The notes: a model not told the origin generated them from the sequence alone. Shown: positions 1 to 5,201, counted from the first letter of the stretch. The stretch: DNA of 5,257 nt from Bacillota bacterium (GCA_009781965.1 WQUS01000158.1:1-5257), one strand, 5' to 3'. A program made the numbers and translations.

Positions 1-188
1 GAACCGGTAACGGGCATACAGATTAAACCACGGCCATAGGTAGCCATAAAAGCAATGGCTTCGGGAGTAACTTTTTCCGCGGCCATAATCAGATCTCCCT
101 CGTTCTCCCGGTCTTCGTCATCCACAGCAATCAGGATTCCGCCCTGTTTAATTACTTCAATCGCTTCTTCAATGGTGCTGAATGGCAT
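1..188 (-). CDS. ribBA: RibBA, N-terminal part (3,4-dihydroxy-2-butanone 4-phosphate synthase domain), cut by window edge
   Basis: The first 62 codons of a gene that runs off the left edge. The translation starts MPFSTIEEAIEVIKQG and carries DDEDRENEGDL at about residues 23-33, the acidic loop that binds Mg2+ and ribulose 5-phosphate in the RibB family, followed by the usual TPEAIAFMATYGRGLICMP segment. RibB makes 3,4-dihydroxy-2-butanone 4-phosphate plus formate in the cytoplasm. In Bacillota this domain is normally fused to GTP cyclohydrolase II (RibA); the fusion is inferred from family and operon order (ribD-ribE-ribBA), because the second half lies outside the window. Two in-frame ATGs exist, at 197 and 188. 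I chose 188 because AAGAAGGG (205-198) is then 9 nt away, while the ATG at 197 directly abuts it. It follows ribE by 19 nt and is very probably in the same transcript. Confidence 0.93.
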   Translation of the reverse strand, partial: MPFSTIEEAIEVIKQGGILIAVDDEDRENEGDLIMAAEKVTPEAIAFMATYGRGLICMPVTG

Positions 189-197
189 ATTATTCAT

Positions 198-205
198 CCC
201 TTCTT
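198..205 (-). promoter_or_regulatory. Ribosome binding site of ribBA (decides the start)
   Basis: AAGAAGGG lies just after the ribE stop (210-208). Its 9-nt distance to the ATG at 188 is normal, whereas the ATG at 197 touches it with no spacer. This favours the shorter N-terminus beginning MPFSTIEE. Confidence 0.6.
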
Positions 206-207
206 TG

Positions 208-888
208 TTATAGAAACCCGTGCTTGGCCAGAAAATCTCCCGTTATGGAGCCGCCGCCGGGGTTTTCTTCCTCAGTGTCTTGCATGTCTTGCGTGCCTTG
301 GCCCGCGGTCACCCAGCGTTCCACGTACTTGCCGATTAAGTCCCCCTCCAGGTTCACCCGGTCACCCGGTTGCTTATCGCCCAGTACCGTAGCGCGGGCG
401 GTATGGGGAATCAGGGACACCACAAAATAATCCGGCCCATAATCCACCACGGTGAGGCTGGTACCGTCTATGGCCACCGAGCCTTTTTTGATCACGTAAC
501 GCATTACGGCGGCCGGGGCGTAAATCGTAATCAGGGTCGCGATATCGCGCTTTTCCCTTTTGGTGATCTCGCCGACACCGTCAATATGGCCGCTGACCAG
601 ATGTCCCCCCAACCGGTCCCCCAGCCTTAAAGCCCTTTCCAGGTTCACCCGGCTGCCGGGCGCCAGAGCGCCCAGATTTGTTTTGGCCAGTGTTTCGGCC
701 ATTACGTCGGCGTTAAAGACGCCGGCGGCAAAGTCGGTAACCGTCAGACATACTCCGTTTACCGCGATACTGTCTCCCACCGCCAGGTCATTCATAATCT
801 GCCGGGCGGCAATCTTCAGCCGGGCCGAGTCCGCCCCCCGCCGCAAAGAAATTAATTGTCCCACTTCCTCAACCAGTCCGGTAAATAT
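208..888 (-). CDS. ribE: Riboflavin synthase, alpha chain, with a non-canonical ATA at the expected start
   Basis: Catalyses the dismutation of two 6,7-dimethyl-8-ribityllumazine molecules to riboflavin, the final step of the pathway, in the cytoplasm. Two tandem lumazine-binding barrels are visible: the first has NGVCLTV (about residues 44-50), the second DGTSLTV (141-147) and IPHTA (160-164), with SGHIDG (99-104) at the junction. The C-terminus has IGKYVER, a variable linker and the closing helix DFLAKHGFL. The length of 226 aa is slightly above the usual 200-220. Riboflavin synthases begin MFTGLVEE with a catalytically important N-terminus. Here FTGLVEEVG is encoded at 885-859 but the codon before it is ATA (888-886), preceded by ACA and then the ribD stop TAA (894-892). 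The first common start codon is GTG at 864, which would delete the conserved motif. GGGGTG (902-897) lies 8 nt before the ATA, which supports initiation there or a G-to-A change or error in an ATG. Gene identity is certain; the start is not. Confidence 0.93.
   Translation of the reverse strand: MFTGLVEEVGQLISLRRGADSARLKIAARQIMNDLAVGDSIAVNGVCLTVTDFAAGVFNADVMAETLAKTNLGALAPGSRVNLERALRLGDRLGGHLVSGHIDGVGEITKREKRDIATLITIYAPAAVMRYVIKKGSVAIDGTSLTVVDYGPDYFVVSLIPHTARATVLGDKQPGDRVNLEGDLIGKYVERWVTAGQGTQDMQDTEEENPGGGSITGDFLAKHGFL
274..300 (-). repeat. Three imperfect 9-bp tandem repeats in the ribE C-terminal linker
   Basis: On the minus strand the units CAAGGCACG (300-292), CAAGACATG (291-283) and CAAGACACT (282-274) follow one another without a gap and encode Gln-Gly-Thr, Gln-Asp-Met and Gln-Asp-Thr. 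They lie in the variable linker between the second barrel and the last helix of riboflavin synthase, about residues 197-205, so in-frame slippage there would be tolerated. Confidence 0.6.
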
Positions 889-891
889 TGT

Positions 892-1995
892 TTATACACC
901 CCGTTTCCGCACCAGGCCCTCGATACATATATCTTCCCCATAGTGATGCAGGGTAAGCTCACTGAGATTTAAAGCATCGGCCAGCGTCTTGATGCCGGCG
1001 CCGCCGATCGGTCCCGGCGCCGCACTGCCGCCGATAATCTTTGGCGCGATAAACCAAAAAACCTTGTCCACCAATCCAGCGGCGATAAAACTGCCGTTAA
1101 CCGCGGCGCCCCCTTCCACCAGCAGGCTGGTGATTTCCTGTTCCCCCAGCCAACGCAGCAAGGCAGGCAGGCACACCCCATTGGCATCAGCCGGCAGCCG
1201 GAGCACTTGGGCCCCGGCATCCGCCAGCTGACGCAGATTTTCCGGCGGCGCGGCGGAGGTGGTCGCAATAATAGTGGCAGCCGGGGATTTTTGCGTGATT
1301 ATTTGGGCCTGGGCCGGGGTCCTGGCCTTGGCGTCAAGCACCACCCGGAGCGGATCTTGCCCGCCGCCGGCGGGCAATCTGGCGGTCAAAGAGGGATTAT
1401 CGGCCAGCACTGTGCCTACCCCCACCAGAATAGCATCGTACCGATCCCGCAACCGGCGCCCCGCAGCCCTTGACTCAGGCCCGGTAATCCACTGGGATTC
1501 TCCGCCGGCGGTAGCTATTTTGCCGTCCAGGCTGACGGCCGTTTTCAAGGCCACAAAAGGCAGTTTGGTACTGATATATTTGATAAATACCTCGTTCAAC
1601 CGCCGGGCCTGCTCTTCCAGCACCCCGGTCTCCACGGTAATACCGGCGTTTCGTAAAATTTTCACCCCGTTGCCGGCGACTTTATGGTTGGGATCCTCCA
1701 TAGCCACCACAACTTTGCTAATGCCGGCCTTAATCACCGCTTCGGTGCAAGGACCGGTCCGGCCGTGATGACAACAGGGCTCCAAAGTCACATACAATGT
1801 CGCTCCTTTGGCCTCCGCACCAGCTTCCCGCAAGGCGTGCACTTCGGCGTGGGGAGTACCGGCCCGGGCATGGTATCCCGCGCCAACTATCTGCCCTGCT
1901 TTGACCACCACGGCCCCCACCATCGGATTGGGGCTGGTGCGGCCCAGGGCTTTGGCCGCCAAATCCAAGGCCATTTGCATATAATGGGTTTGCAT
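892..1995 (-). CDS. ribD: RibD, bifunctional diaminohydroxyphosphoribosylaminopyrimidine deaminase / 5-amino-6-(5-phosphoribosylamino)uracil reductase
   Basis: Performs the second and third steps of the GTP branch of riboflavin synthesis: zinc-dependent deamination, then NADPH-dependent reduction of the ribose. Residues 1 to about 145 form the deaminase, with HAE (His49, Glu51) and EPCCHHGRTGPC (Cys74, Cys83), the zinc ligands and catalytic glutamate. Residues about 148-367 form the reductase, with VALKTAVSLDGKIAT (Lys151), SQWITG, GVGTVLADNPSLT (Asp199) and LLVEGG (Glu294). The length of 367 aa is close to the Bacillus protein, and starting at ATG 1995 puts His49, Cys74, Cys83, Lys151 and Asp199 at the numbers I recall for the Bacillus subtilis enzyme. 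The ATG at 1980 is a second candidate. A TTG at 2019, 4 nt after AGGTGG, is a third. The nearest ribosome-site match for 1995, GGGAAG (2015-2010), is rather far at 14 nt. First gene of the riboswitch-controlled operon; it ends 3 nt before the ribE ATA and in the same frame. Confidence 0.96.
   Translation of the reverse strand: MQTHYMQMALDLAAKALGRTSPNPMVGAVVVKAGQIVGAGYHARAGTPHAEVHALREAGAEAKGATLYVTLEPCCHHGRTGPCTEAVIKAGISKVVVAMEDPNHKVAGNGVKILRNAGITVETGVLEEQARRLNEVFIKYISTKLPFVALKTAVSLDGKIATAGGESQWITGPESRAAGRRLRDRYDAILVGVGTVLADNPSLTARLPAGGGQDPLRVVLDAKARTPAQAQIITQKSPAATIIATTSAAPPENLRQLADAGAQVLRLPADANGVCLPALLRWLGEQEITSLLVEGGAAVNGSFIAAGLVDKVFWFIAPKIIGGSAAPGPIGGAGIKTLADALNLSELTLHHYGEDICIEGLVRKRGV
897..902 (-). 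promoter_or_regulatory. Probable ribosome binding site of ribE, inside the end of ribD
   Basis: GGGGTG lies in the last codons of ribD, 8 nt before the ATA at 888. For the alternative GTG at 864 the only purine-rich match is GAGG two bases upstream, too close to serve. The spacing therefore points to initiation at the ATA despite its unusual sequence. Confidence 0.45.
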
Positions 1996-2002
1996 ATAAT
2001 GG
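1974..2002 (-). repeat. 15-bp tandem duplication over the ribD start codon
   Basis: Forward strand TTTGCATATAATGGG (1974-1988) is repeated directly as TTTGCATATAATGG (1989-2002), with the match ending one base short of the full period. Fifteen bases is five codons, so the two copies encode His-Tyr-Met-Gln-Thr and His-Tyr-Met-Gln-Met in frame and give ribD two equivalent start ATGs, at 1995 and 1980. It looks like a recent replication-slippage event. Confidence 0.8.
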
Positions 2003-2036
2003 ACATTTTCTTCCCGCAACTTTCCACCTGCTTCGC

Positions 2037-2070
2037 CAAAACAAATAAAACCCTGAAGCAATCTTCAGGG
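2037..2070 (-). terminator. Intrinsic terminator of the FMN riboswitch expression platform
   Basis: On the minus strand the arms CCCTGAAG (2070-2063) and CTTCAGGG (2058-2051) form a perfect 8-bp stem with the 4-nt loop ATTG. A T-rich run, TTTTATTTGTTTT, follows at once (2050 to about 2038). It lies between the aptamer and ribD, 55 nt before the ATG at 1995, so it acts as an attenuator and not as an end-of-operon terminator. Its 5' arm is exactly complementary to CTTCAGGG in the 5' strand of the aptamer (2247-2240), which supplies the competing anti-terminator pairing. Confidence 0.88.
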
Positions 2071-2127
2071 CGCATAACCAGAAGGGCACACATCACACTT
2101 AGGGTGAGAAAATGCCTTGCGGTAATT

Positions 2128-2249
2128 ACCTTCTTCCATCCAGACTATACTGTCGGCTCCGGAATTACACCGAATCAGCCCTTGCGGGCTCGCGGGCTTG
2201 AGGCTCAGCCTCTTACCGCCGGTACGGAATTGCACCGCTCCCTGAAGGT
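2128..2249 (-). ncRNA. FMN riboswitch (RFN element) aptamer controlling ribDE-BA
   Basis: The RNA senses flavin mononucleotide and shuts the riboflavin operon when FMN is plentiful. On the minus strand the closing helix P1 is ACCTTC (2249-2244) with GAAGGT (2133-2128). In between are the conserved RFN blocks in order: CGGTGCAATTCCG, ACCGGCGGT, a variable hairpin GAGGC-TGA-GCCTC, AGCCCGCGAGC, GATTCGGTGTAATTCCGGAG, GCCGACAGTATAGTC and TGGATGGAAGAAGG. These match the family consensus closely, including the two paired GGTG-AATTCC loops. A 57-nt linker (2127-2071) leads to the terminator at 2070-2037. FMN binding stabilises P1 and leaves the terminator free to form; without FMN, CTTCAGGG of the 5' strand can pair with the terminator 5' arm. 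That mechanism is inferred from complementarity, while the aptamer identity is clear. Confidence 0.97.
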
Positions 2250-2284
2250 TTCTTGTTTTTTAATTAAGAAGTAATACAAGTTAT

Positions 2285-2313
2285 ATTATAGTGTTCTACA
2301 AAAACTGTGTCAA
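2285..2313 (-). promoter_or_regulatory. Consensus sigma-A promoter of the rib operon
   Basis: TTGACA (2313-2308), a 17-bp spacer and TATAAT (2290-2285) match the housekeeping consensus at all 12 positions with optimal spacing. Transcription would start near 2279, about 30 nt before the aptamer, giving a leader of about 280 nt ahead of ribD. The -35 box begins 4 nt beyond the stop codon of the upstream reductase gene. A promoter this strong fits an operon controlled by riboswitch attenuation rather than at initiation. Confidence 0.92.
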
Positions 2314-2317
2314 TATT

Positions 2318-3529
2318 TCAATTAACATCTTGTCCTGGTTGGCCGGCCTTTTGCCGCTGCGCAAGATCCTCCGGCCGCTGCCGCATGTCCGCCCAATGGG
2401 GCAAAGTGTCAAGGATCCCTTGAAATGCTTGCAATGCTTCCGGTATATCAATGCCCTGGGGGCATATCTCTTTGCACTGGCCGCAGGCAATGCAGGCGGC
2501 GGGACGCTTCTCCGGCTCCAAGGCGTCAACTTTCATCCCCTGCATAAAAGACGGAGCAAACCGGCAATCGTTGTAGTAGGTCAACAGCGTCGGGATATCC
2601 AACTGTTGCGGACACTCGTCACAACAATAGCGGCAAGCCGTGCAGGGCAGCAAGTCCAGCATGCTTGCGGCTACTTCCGCCAGGAGATTAACTTCGTCCG
2701 CGTTAAGCGGGTTAGTGGTGGAAAAAGTTTTGATGTTATCCCGTACCTGCTCCATAGTCGACATACCGCTCAAGATCATTTGCACATTGGGCAGGGTTTG
2801 CAGCCAGCGGAAAGCCCAGGCCGCCGCGCTTTCATCGGGACGCTTGGCTTTTAGCCGGGCCAGGTTTTCCGGCGTCAGGGAGGCTAATTTCCCGCCTCTG
2901 ACCGGCTCCATAACCCAAACAGGGATGCCCCGTTCAGTCAGCAGATCGTATTTTGACTTGGCGTCCTGCAAAGTCCAGTCCAGGTAATTAAGCTGGATCT
3001 GGCAAAACTCCATCTCGCCGCCATAGACATCCAGAAACTCCCGGATAGTTTTGGCGTCGCCATGAGTGGAAAAGCCGAAATGACGGATGCGCCCGATTCT
3101 TTTCTGTTCCCGGAAGTACTCAAAGATGCCCCATTTGGAGTCGGCATACGTTTTCAGTGAGTTTTCATAAACGTTATGGAGCAGATAAAAATCAAAGTAT
3201 TCCATCCCGCATTTGGCCAGTTGTTCCTCAAAGGTGGCTTTGGGATCATAGGACACATGGATCTCATGTCCGGGGTATTTGGTGGCGATATAGTAGGAGT
3301 CCCGGGGAAATTGCCTGAGCGCATTGCCGAGCACAATCTCCGATTCGCCGTTGTGATAAGGATAGGCTGTATCGAAATAGTTCACGCCATGTTCGTAGGC
3401 GTAAGCGATCATGCGTTTTGCTTCGGTTTCGTCTACCCCGGCGCCCGGCGCGCCGCCGATGGTGGGCAGACGCATCGCGCCGAAACCGAGGGCGGATAGC
3501 CTTAACTCATTAAACATTTGCTCATGCAT
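2318..3529 (-). CDS. Aldo/keto reductase with C-terminal [4Fe-4S] ferredoxin-like domain
   Basis: A 403-aa cytoplasmic oxidoreductase. Residues 1 to about 285 form the aldo/keto reductase barrel. The expected tetrad is visible as Asp53 and Tyr58 (FDTAYPYHNGESE), Lys84 (IATKYP) and His118 (FYLLHN), and the strand-end motifs RHFGFSTHG, QIQLNYLD and MEPVRGGKL follow. Residues about 290-365 carry two CxxCxxCxxxCP motifs: Cys296, 299, 302, 306 and Cys346, 349, 352, 356, as in bacterial 2x[4Fe-4S] ferredoxin domains. This is the architecture of the predicted iron-sulfur aldo/keto reductases of anaerobes; the substrate is unknown and electron transfer between clusters and active site is inferred. 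ATG 3529 is chosen because AGGGG (3541-3537) lies 7 nt upstream; M5 at 3517 is a weaker option. It starts 4 nt after the regulator gene, so the two are probably translated together. No terminator is visible after its stop. Confidence 0.93.
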   Translation of the reverse strand: MHEQMFNELRLSALGFGAMRLPTIGGAPGAGVDETEAKRMIAYAYEHGVNYFDTAYPYHNGESEIVLGNALRQFPRDSYYIATKYPGHEIHVSYDPKATFEEQLAKCGMEYFDFYLLHNVYENSLKTYADSKWGIFEYFREQKRIGRIRHFGFSTHGDAKTIREFLDVYGGEMEFCQIQLNYLDWTLQDAKSKYDLLTERGIPVWVMEPVRGGKLASLTPENLARLKAKRPDESAAAWAFRWLQTLPNVQMILSGMSTMEQVRDNIKTFSTTNPLNADEVNLLAEVAASMLDLLPCTACRYCCDECPQQLDIPTLLTYYNDCRFAPSFMQGMKVDALEPEKRPAACIACGQCKEICPQGIDIPEALQAFQGILDTLPHWADMRQRPEDLAQRQKAGQPGQDVN

Positions 3530-3533
3530 ACCT

Positions 3534-4196
3534 TTACCCCTTTTCCGGGTGCTTATAATAAATCATTTCCCCCATGATCATCTGGCGGACCATTTCGGCC
3601 GCTTCATGGGTGCCCACCACCAGCAAGACATCGCCTGTTCTAAGTTGAGTGTTCGCCTCAGGGGATACTATTTCGTGACCATTGCGGTAAATTGATAAAA
3701 CCGTTGCTCCGGTGCGTGCTCTAAAACCAGCTTCAGACAAAGAAATGCCCAGGAGCGGAGAATTAGCCGGCACGGAAACTTCTTCCAATTTCTGCAGCCG
3801 GCCGGCCATTTTGAAGGTGTAATCCAGCAATTGATTTGTCAGCCTGTCTTTTTCCAGATTCAATTTTTCCCTATCTTTCAGCAGCACTTCCAAACGTTCT
3901 TGAATCTCCAACAGTACTTTCTTCTGGTTATAGTCCGCCAAATATTCGCGGGCAGCCAAATCTGATTTGACCACCACGCCGATCCCCGCCATAACGTCAA
4001 CAATGCCCCGTTCCTGCAACAACGTCAGCGCTCGCCTGATGGTTTCCGGCGATACATTGTATTTGCCGGCTAAAGTGGAACGGCCAAAGATTTTTTGCCC
4101 GATGCGGTATTCGCCTCTCGCTACCCGGGTGGCAATGTCCACAGCAATGGTAATATACCTGGCCAAGTGGACATAAGACTGCTGATTTTCCTCCAT
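3534..4196 (-). CDS. GntR-type transcriptional regulator with C-terminal RCK_C (TrkA-C) domain, BusR-like
   Basis: A 220-aa predicted DNA-binding protein in three parts. Residues about 10-77 are a GntR winged helix, with the recognition helix near SPETIRRALTLLQERG (49-64) and the wing around IVDVMAGIGVVV. Residues about 88-138 are rich in Leu, Lys and Glu and read as a coiled coil. Residues about 140-205 are an RCK_C domain (NSPLLGISLSEAGFRARTGATVLSIYRNG followed by LRTGDVLLVVGT). This order is that of BusR, the c-di-AMP-binding repressor of the BusA glycine-betaine transporter in lactococci and streptococci, so a nucleotide or ion signal is likely; c-di-AMP is an inference. Unlike BusR, the neighbour here is an aldo/keto reductase, 4 nt downstream, not a transporter. 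The start has AGAGGG about 10 nt upstream, and a palindrome overlapping that site suggests autoregulation. Confidence 0.9.
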   Translation of the reverse strand: MEENQQSYVHLARYITIAVDIATRVARGEYRIGQKIFGRSTLAGKYNVSPETIRRALTLLQERGIVDVMAGIGVVVKSDLAAREYLADYNQKKVLLEIQERLEVLLKDREKLNLEKDRLTNQLLDYTFKMAGRLQKLEEVSVPANSPLLGISLSEAGFRARTGATVLSIYRNGHEIVSPEANTQLRTGDVLLVVGTHEAAEMVRQMIMGEMIYYKHPEKG

Positions 4197-4209
4197 TGGT
4201 GCACTTCCC

Positions 4210-4223
4210 TCTAATTAATTAGA
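4210..4223. promoter_or_regulatory. 14-bp perfect palindrome, candidate operator of the GntR/RCK_C regulator
   Basis: TCTAATTAATTAGA is fully self-complementary. It lies between the extended -10 box and the regulator start codon, and its last three bases overlap the ribosome binding site AGAGGG. GntR proteins bind short inverted repeats, often in their own promoters, so this is a plausible autoregulatory site. It is AT-rich, so chance cannot be excluded. Confidence 0.4.
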
Positions 4224-4242
4224 ACAATTACCTTATCCTGAT

Positions 4243-4251
4243 ATTATAACA
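4243..4251 (-). promoter_or_regulatory. Extended -10 promoter before the regulator-reductase pair
   Basis: TGTTATAAT (4251-4243) matches the extended -10 form TGnTATAAT exactly. No good -35 box lies 16-18 bp upstream, as is common with extended -10 promoters. Transcription would begin near 4236, some 40 nt before the regulator ATG. The arms ATAAC and GTTAT, 7 nt apart, flank and partly overlap its upstream edge. Confidence 0.6.
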
Positions 4252-4348
4252 AATATAGTTATCGGTTACTCGATTCCGTGCTCGGCAAAATAATTCGTCA
4301 ATTCATAATATGCACCAACCGGCCGTCCTCTTATTAATTTAACCTTGC

Positions 4349-4477
4349 CTACTTTTTCTTTTTCTCCTGTTCCTGTTTTTCCAGAGCATCCTTGGGGGCG
4401 CCGCAAGCCTTGCATTTACCCGGTTTGCACCGGCCTTCCAGTTCCGCGCCACAGGATTGACACTTCCATACCGCCAT
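4349..4477 (-). CDS. Small (42-aa) Cys-rich zinc-ribbon / rubredoxin-like protein, function unknown
   Basis: The ORF encodes MAVWKCQSCG, then Glu/Gly/Arg residues, then CKPGKCKACGAPKD and a Lys/Glu-rich tail ending in KKKK. Cysteines are at 6, 9, 17, 22 and 25, making two CxxC knuckles (6/9 and 22/25) plus one extra Cys17; four would bind zinc or iron. The gene is supported by an excellent AGGAGG (4490-4485) 7 nt before the ATG and by the conserved knuckle pattern of short rubredoxin-like proteins common in anaerobic Bacillota. It starts 54 nt after rpe with no clear promoter or terminator between, so it is probably in the rpe transcript. No catalytic function can be assigned; a metal-binding accessory role is inference. 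Confidence 0.82.
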   Translation of the reverse strand: MAVWKCQSCGAELEGRCKPGKCKACGAPKDALEKQEQEKKKK

Positions 4478-4531
4478 GATTATCCCTCCTTATATGGTTA
4501 TGTAAGATTTGTTTGCTCACCGCACAGCTGA

Positions 4532-5200
4532 TCAACTATATACAGCTCCGCCGGCGGCTTCTCTTAACTCCCGCACCGCCTGGGCCGGGTCCCCGGCCGC
4601 AAAAACAGCCGAACCGGCCACCAGCACCCGGGCGCCGGCCTCCGCCACTGCGGCGGCGGTTGAGCCGTTAACGCCACCGTCCGCCTGCAGTAAAGCCGCT
4701 GACTTTTCCTCATCCAACAGGGACCTGACGGCCCTTATTTTGGGCAGCATCCGGGGAATAAAGGCCTGACCGCCGAACCCGGGATTAACGGTCATCACCA
4801 GAATCAGATCCAGCTCAGGCAGGATATACTCCAGACCCTGGGGCGAAGTAGCCGGATTAAAAGCCAGGCCGGCTTTTTTGCCCTGTTGTCTGATGCTTTG
4901 CAGGGTCCGGTGCAAATGTGGGCATGTTTCCGCATGCACAGTGATGATATCCGCTCCGGCAGCGGCAAAATCAGCGATATAACGGTCCGGATTTTCAATC
5001 ATCAGATGGACGTCAAAGACCAGACCGGAAAGAGGGCGCAAGGCTTGCACAATCAGCGGCCCAATGGTGATGTTGGGCACAAAATGTCCGTCCATGACGT
5101 CAATATGCAAAAATTCGGCGCCGGCTTGTTCCACCAACCGCACCTGTTCACCCAAACGGGAAAAATCAGCGGCCAGTATTGAGGGCGCTATTTTGATCAT
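4532..5200 (-). CDS. rpe: Ribulose-phosphate 3-epimerase
   Basis: Interconverts D-ribulose 5-phosphate and D-xylulose 5-phosphate in the pentose phosphate pathway, in the cytoplasm. The 222-aa protein has the full set of family marks: IAPSILAADFSRL at the N-terminus, LHIDVMDGHFVPN (metal ligands His32 and Asp34), FDVHLMIENP (His65), GLAFNPAT, the phosphate loop VMTVNPGFGGQ (135-145), LLQADGGVN (Asp174, the second catalytic acid) and the final phosphate-binding VAGSAVF. It has the normal length and looks intact. GGGAGG lies about 10 nt before the ATG, inside the end of the upstream gene, whose stop is 1 nt away, indicating one transcript. Its substrate ribulose 5-phosphate is also the substrate of the RibB part of RibBA at the other end of the window. 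Confidence 0.97.
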   Translation of the reverse strand: MIKIAPSILAADFSRLGEQVRLVEQAGAEFLHIDVMDGHFVPNITIGPLIVQALRPLSGLVFDVHLMIENPDRYIADFAAAGADIITVHAETCPHLHRTLQSIRQQGKKAGLAFNPATSPQGLEYILPELDLILVMTVNPGFGGQAFIPRMLPKIRAVRSLLDEEKSAALLQADGGVNGSTAAAVAEAGARVLVAGSAVFAAGDPAQAVRELREAAGGAVYS

Positions 5201-5201
5201 G

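Noticed and set aside
208..864. ribE start at GTG 864
   Set aside because: It removes FTGLVEEV, the conserved N-terminus of riboflavin synthase, and the nearest purine-rich site is only two bases upstream.
182..943. Plus-strand open frames opposite ribE (182-430, 370-630, 560-943)
   Set aside because: They are antisense to a clearly conserved gene, show no recognisable domain and are rich in Pro/Ser/Arg, as expected from the complement of GC-rich coding sequence.
2019..2061. Longer ribD reading frame starting at TTG 2061 (28 residues or so before the conserved N-terminus)
   Set aside because: That TTG lies inside the riboswitch terminator hairpin and the extra residues have no counterpart in RibD proteins. 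Starting at 1995 gives the family length and numbering.
989..2274. Plus-strand open frames opposite ribD and the riboswitch (989-1231, 1207-1473, 1259-1768, 1684-2274)
   Set aside because: They overlap conserved RibD coding sequence and a structured RNA. No domain or ribosome site supports them.
2291..2854. Plus-strand frames opposite the reductase and regulator genes (for example 2291-2854, 3176-3499, 3967-4176)
   Set aside because: They are shadows of intact conserved minus-strand genes without family motifs.
4296..4301. TTGACG on the minus strand as a -35 box for the regulator
   Set aside because: Nothing resembling a -10 box lies 16-18 bp downstream (the sequence there is GGAATC), and the extended -10 at 4251-4243 is too far away.
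4261..4348. A terminator after the small zinc-ribbon gene
   Set aside because: Only weak GTGC/GCAC and AATT pairings are found, with no GC-rich stem followed by a T-run, so no terminator is claimed.
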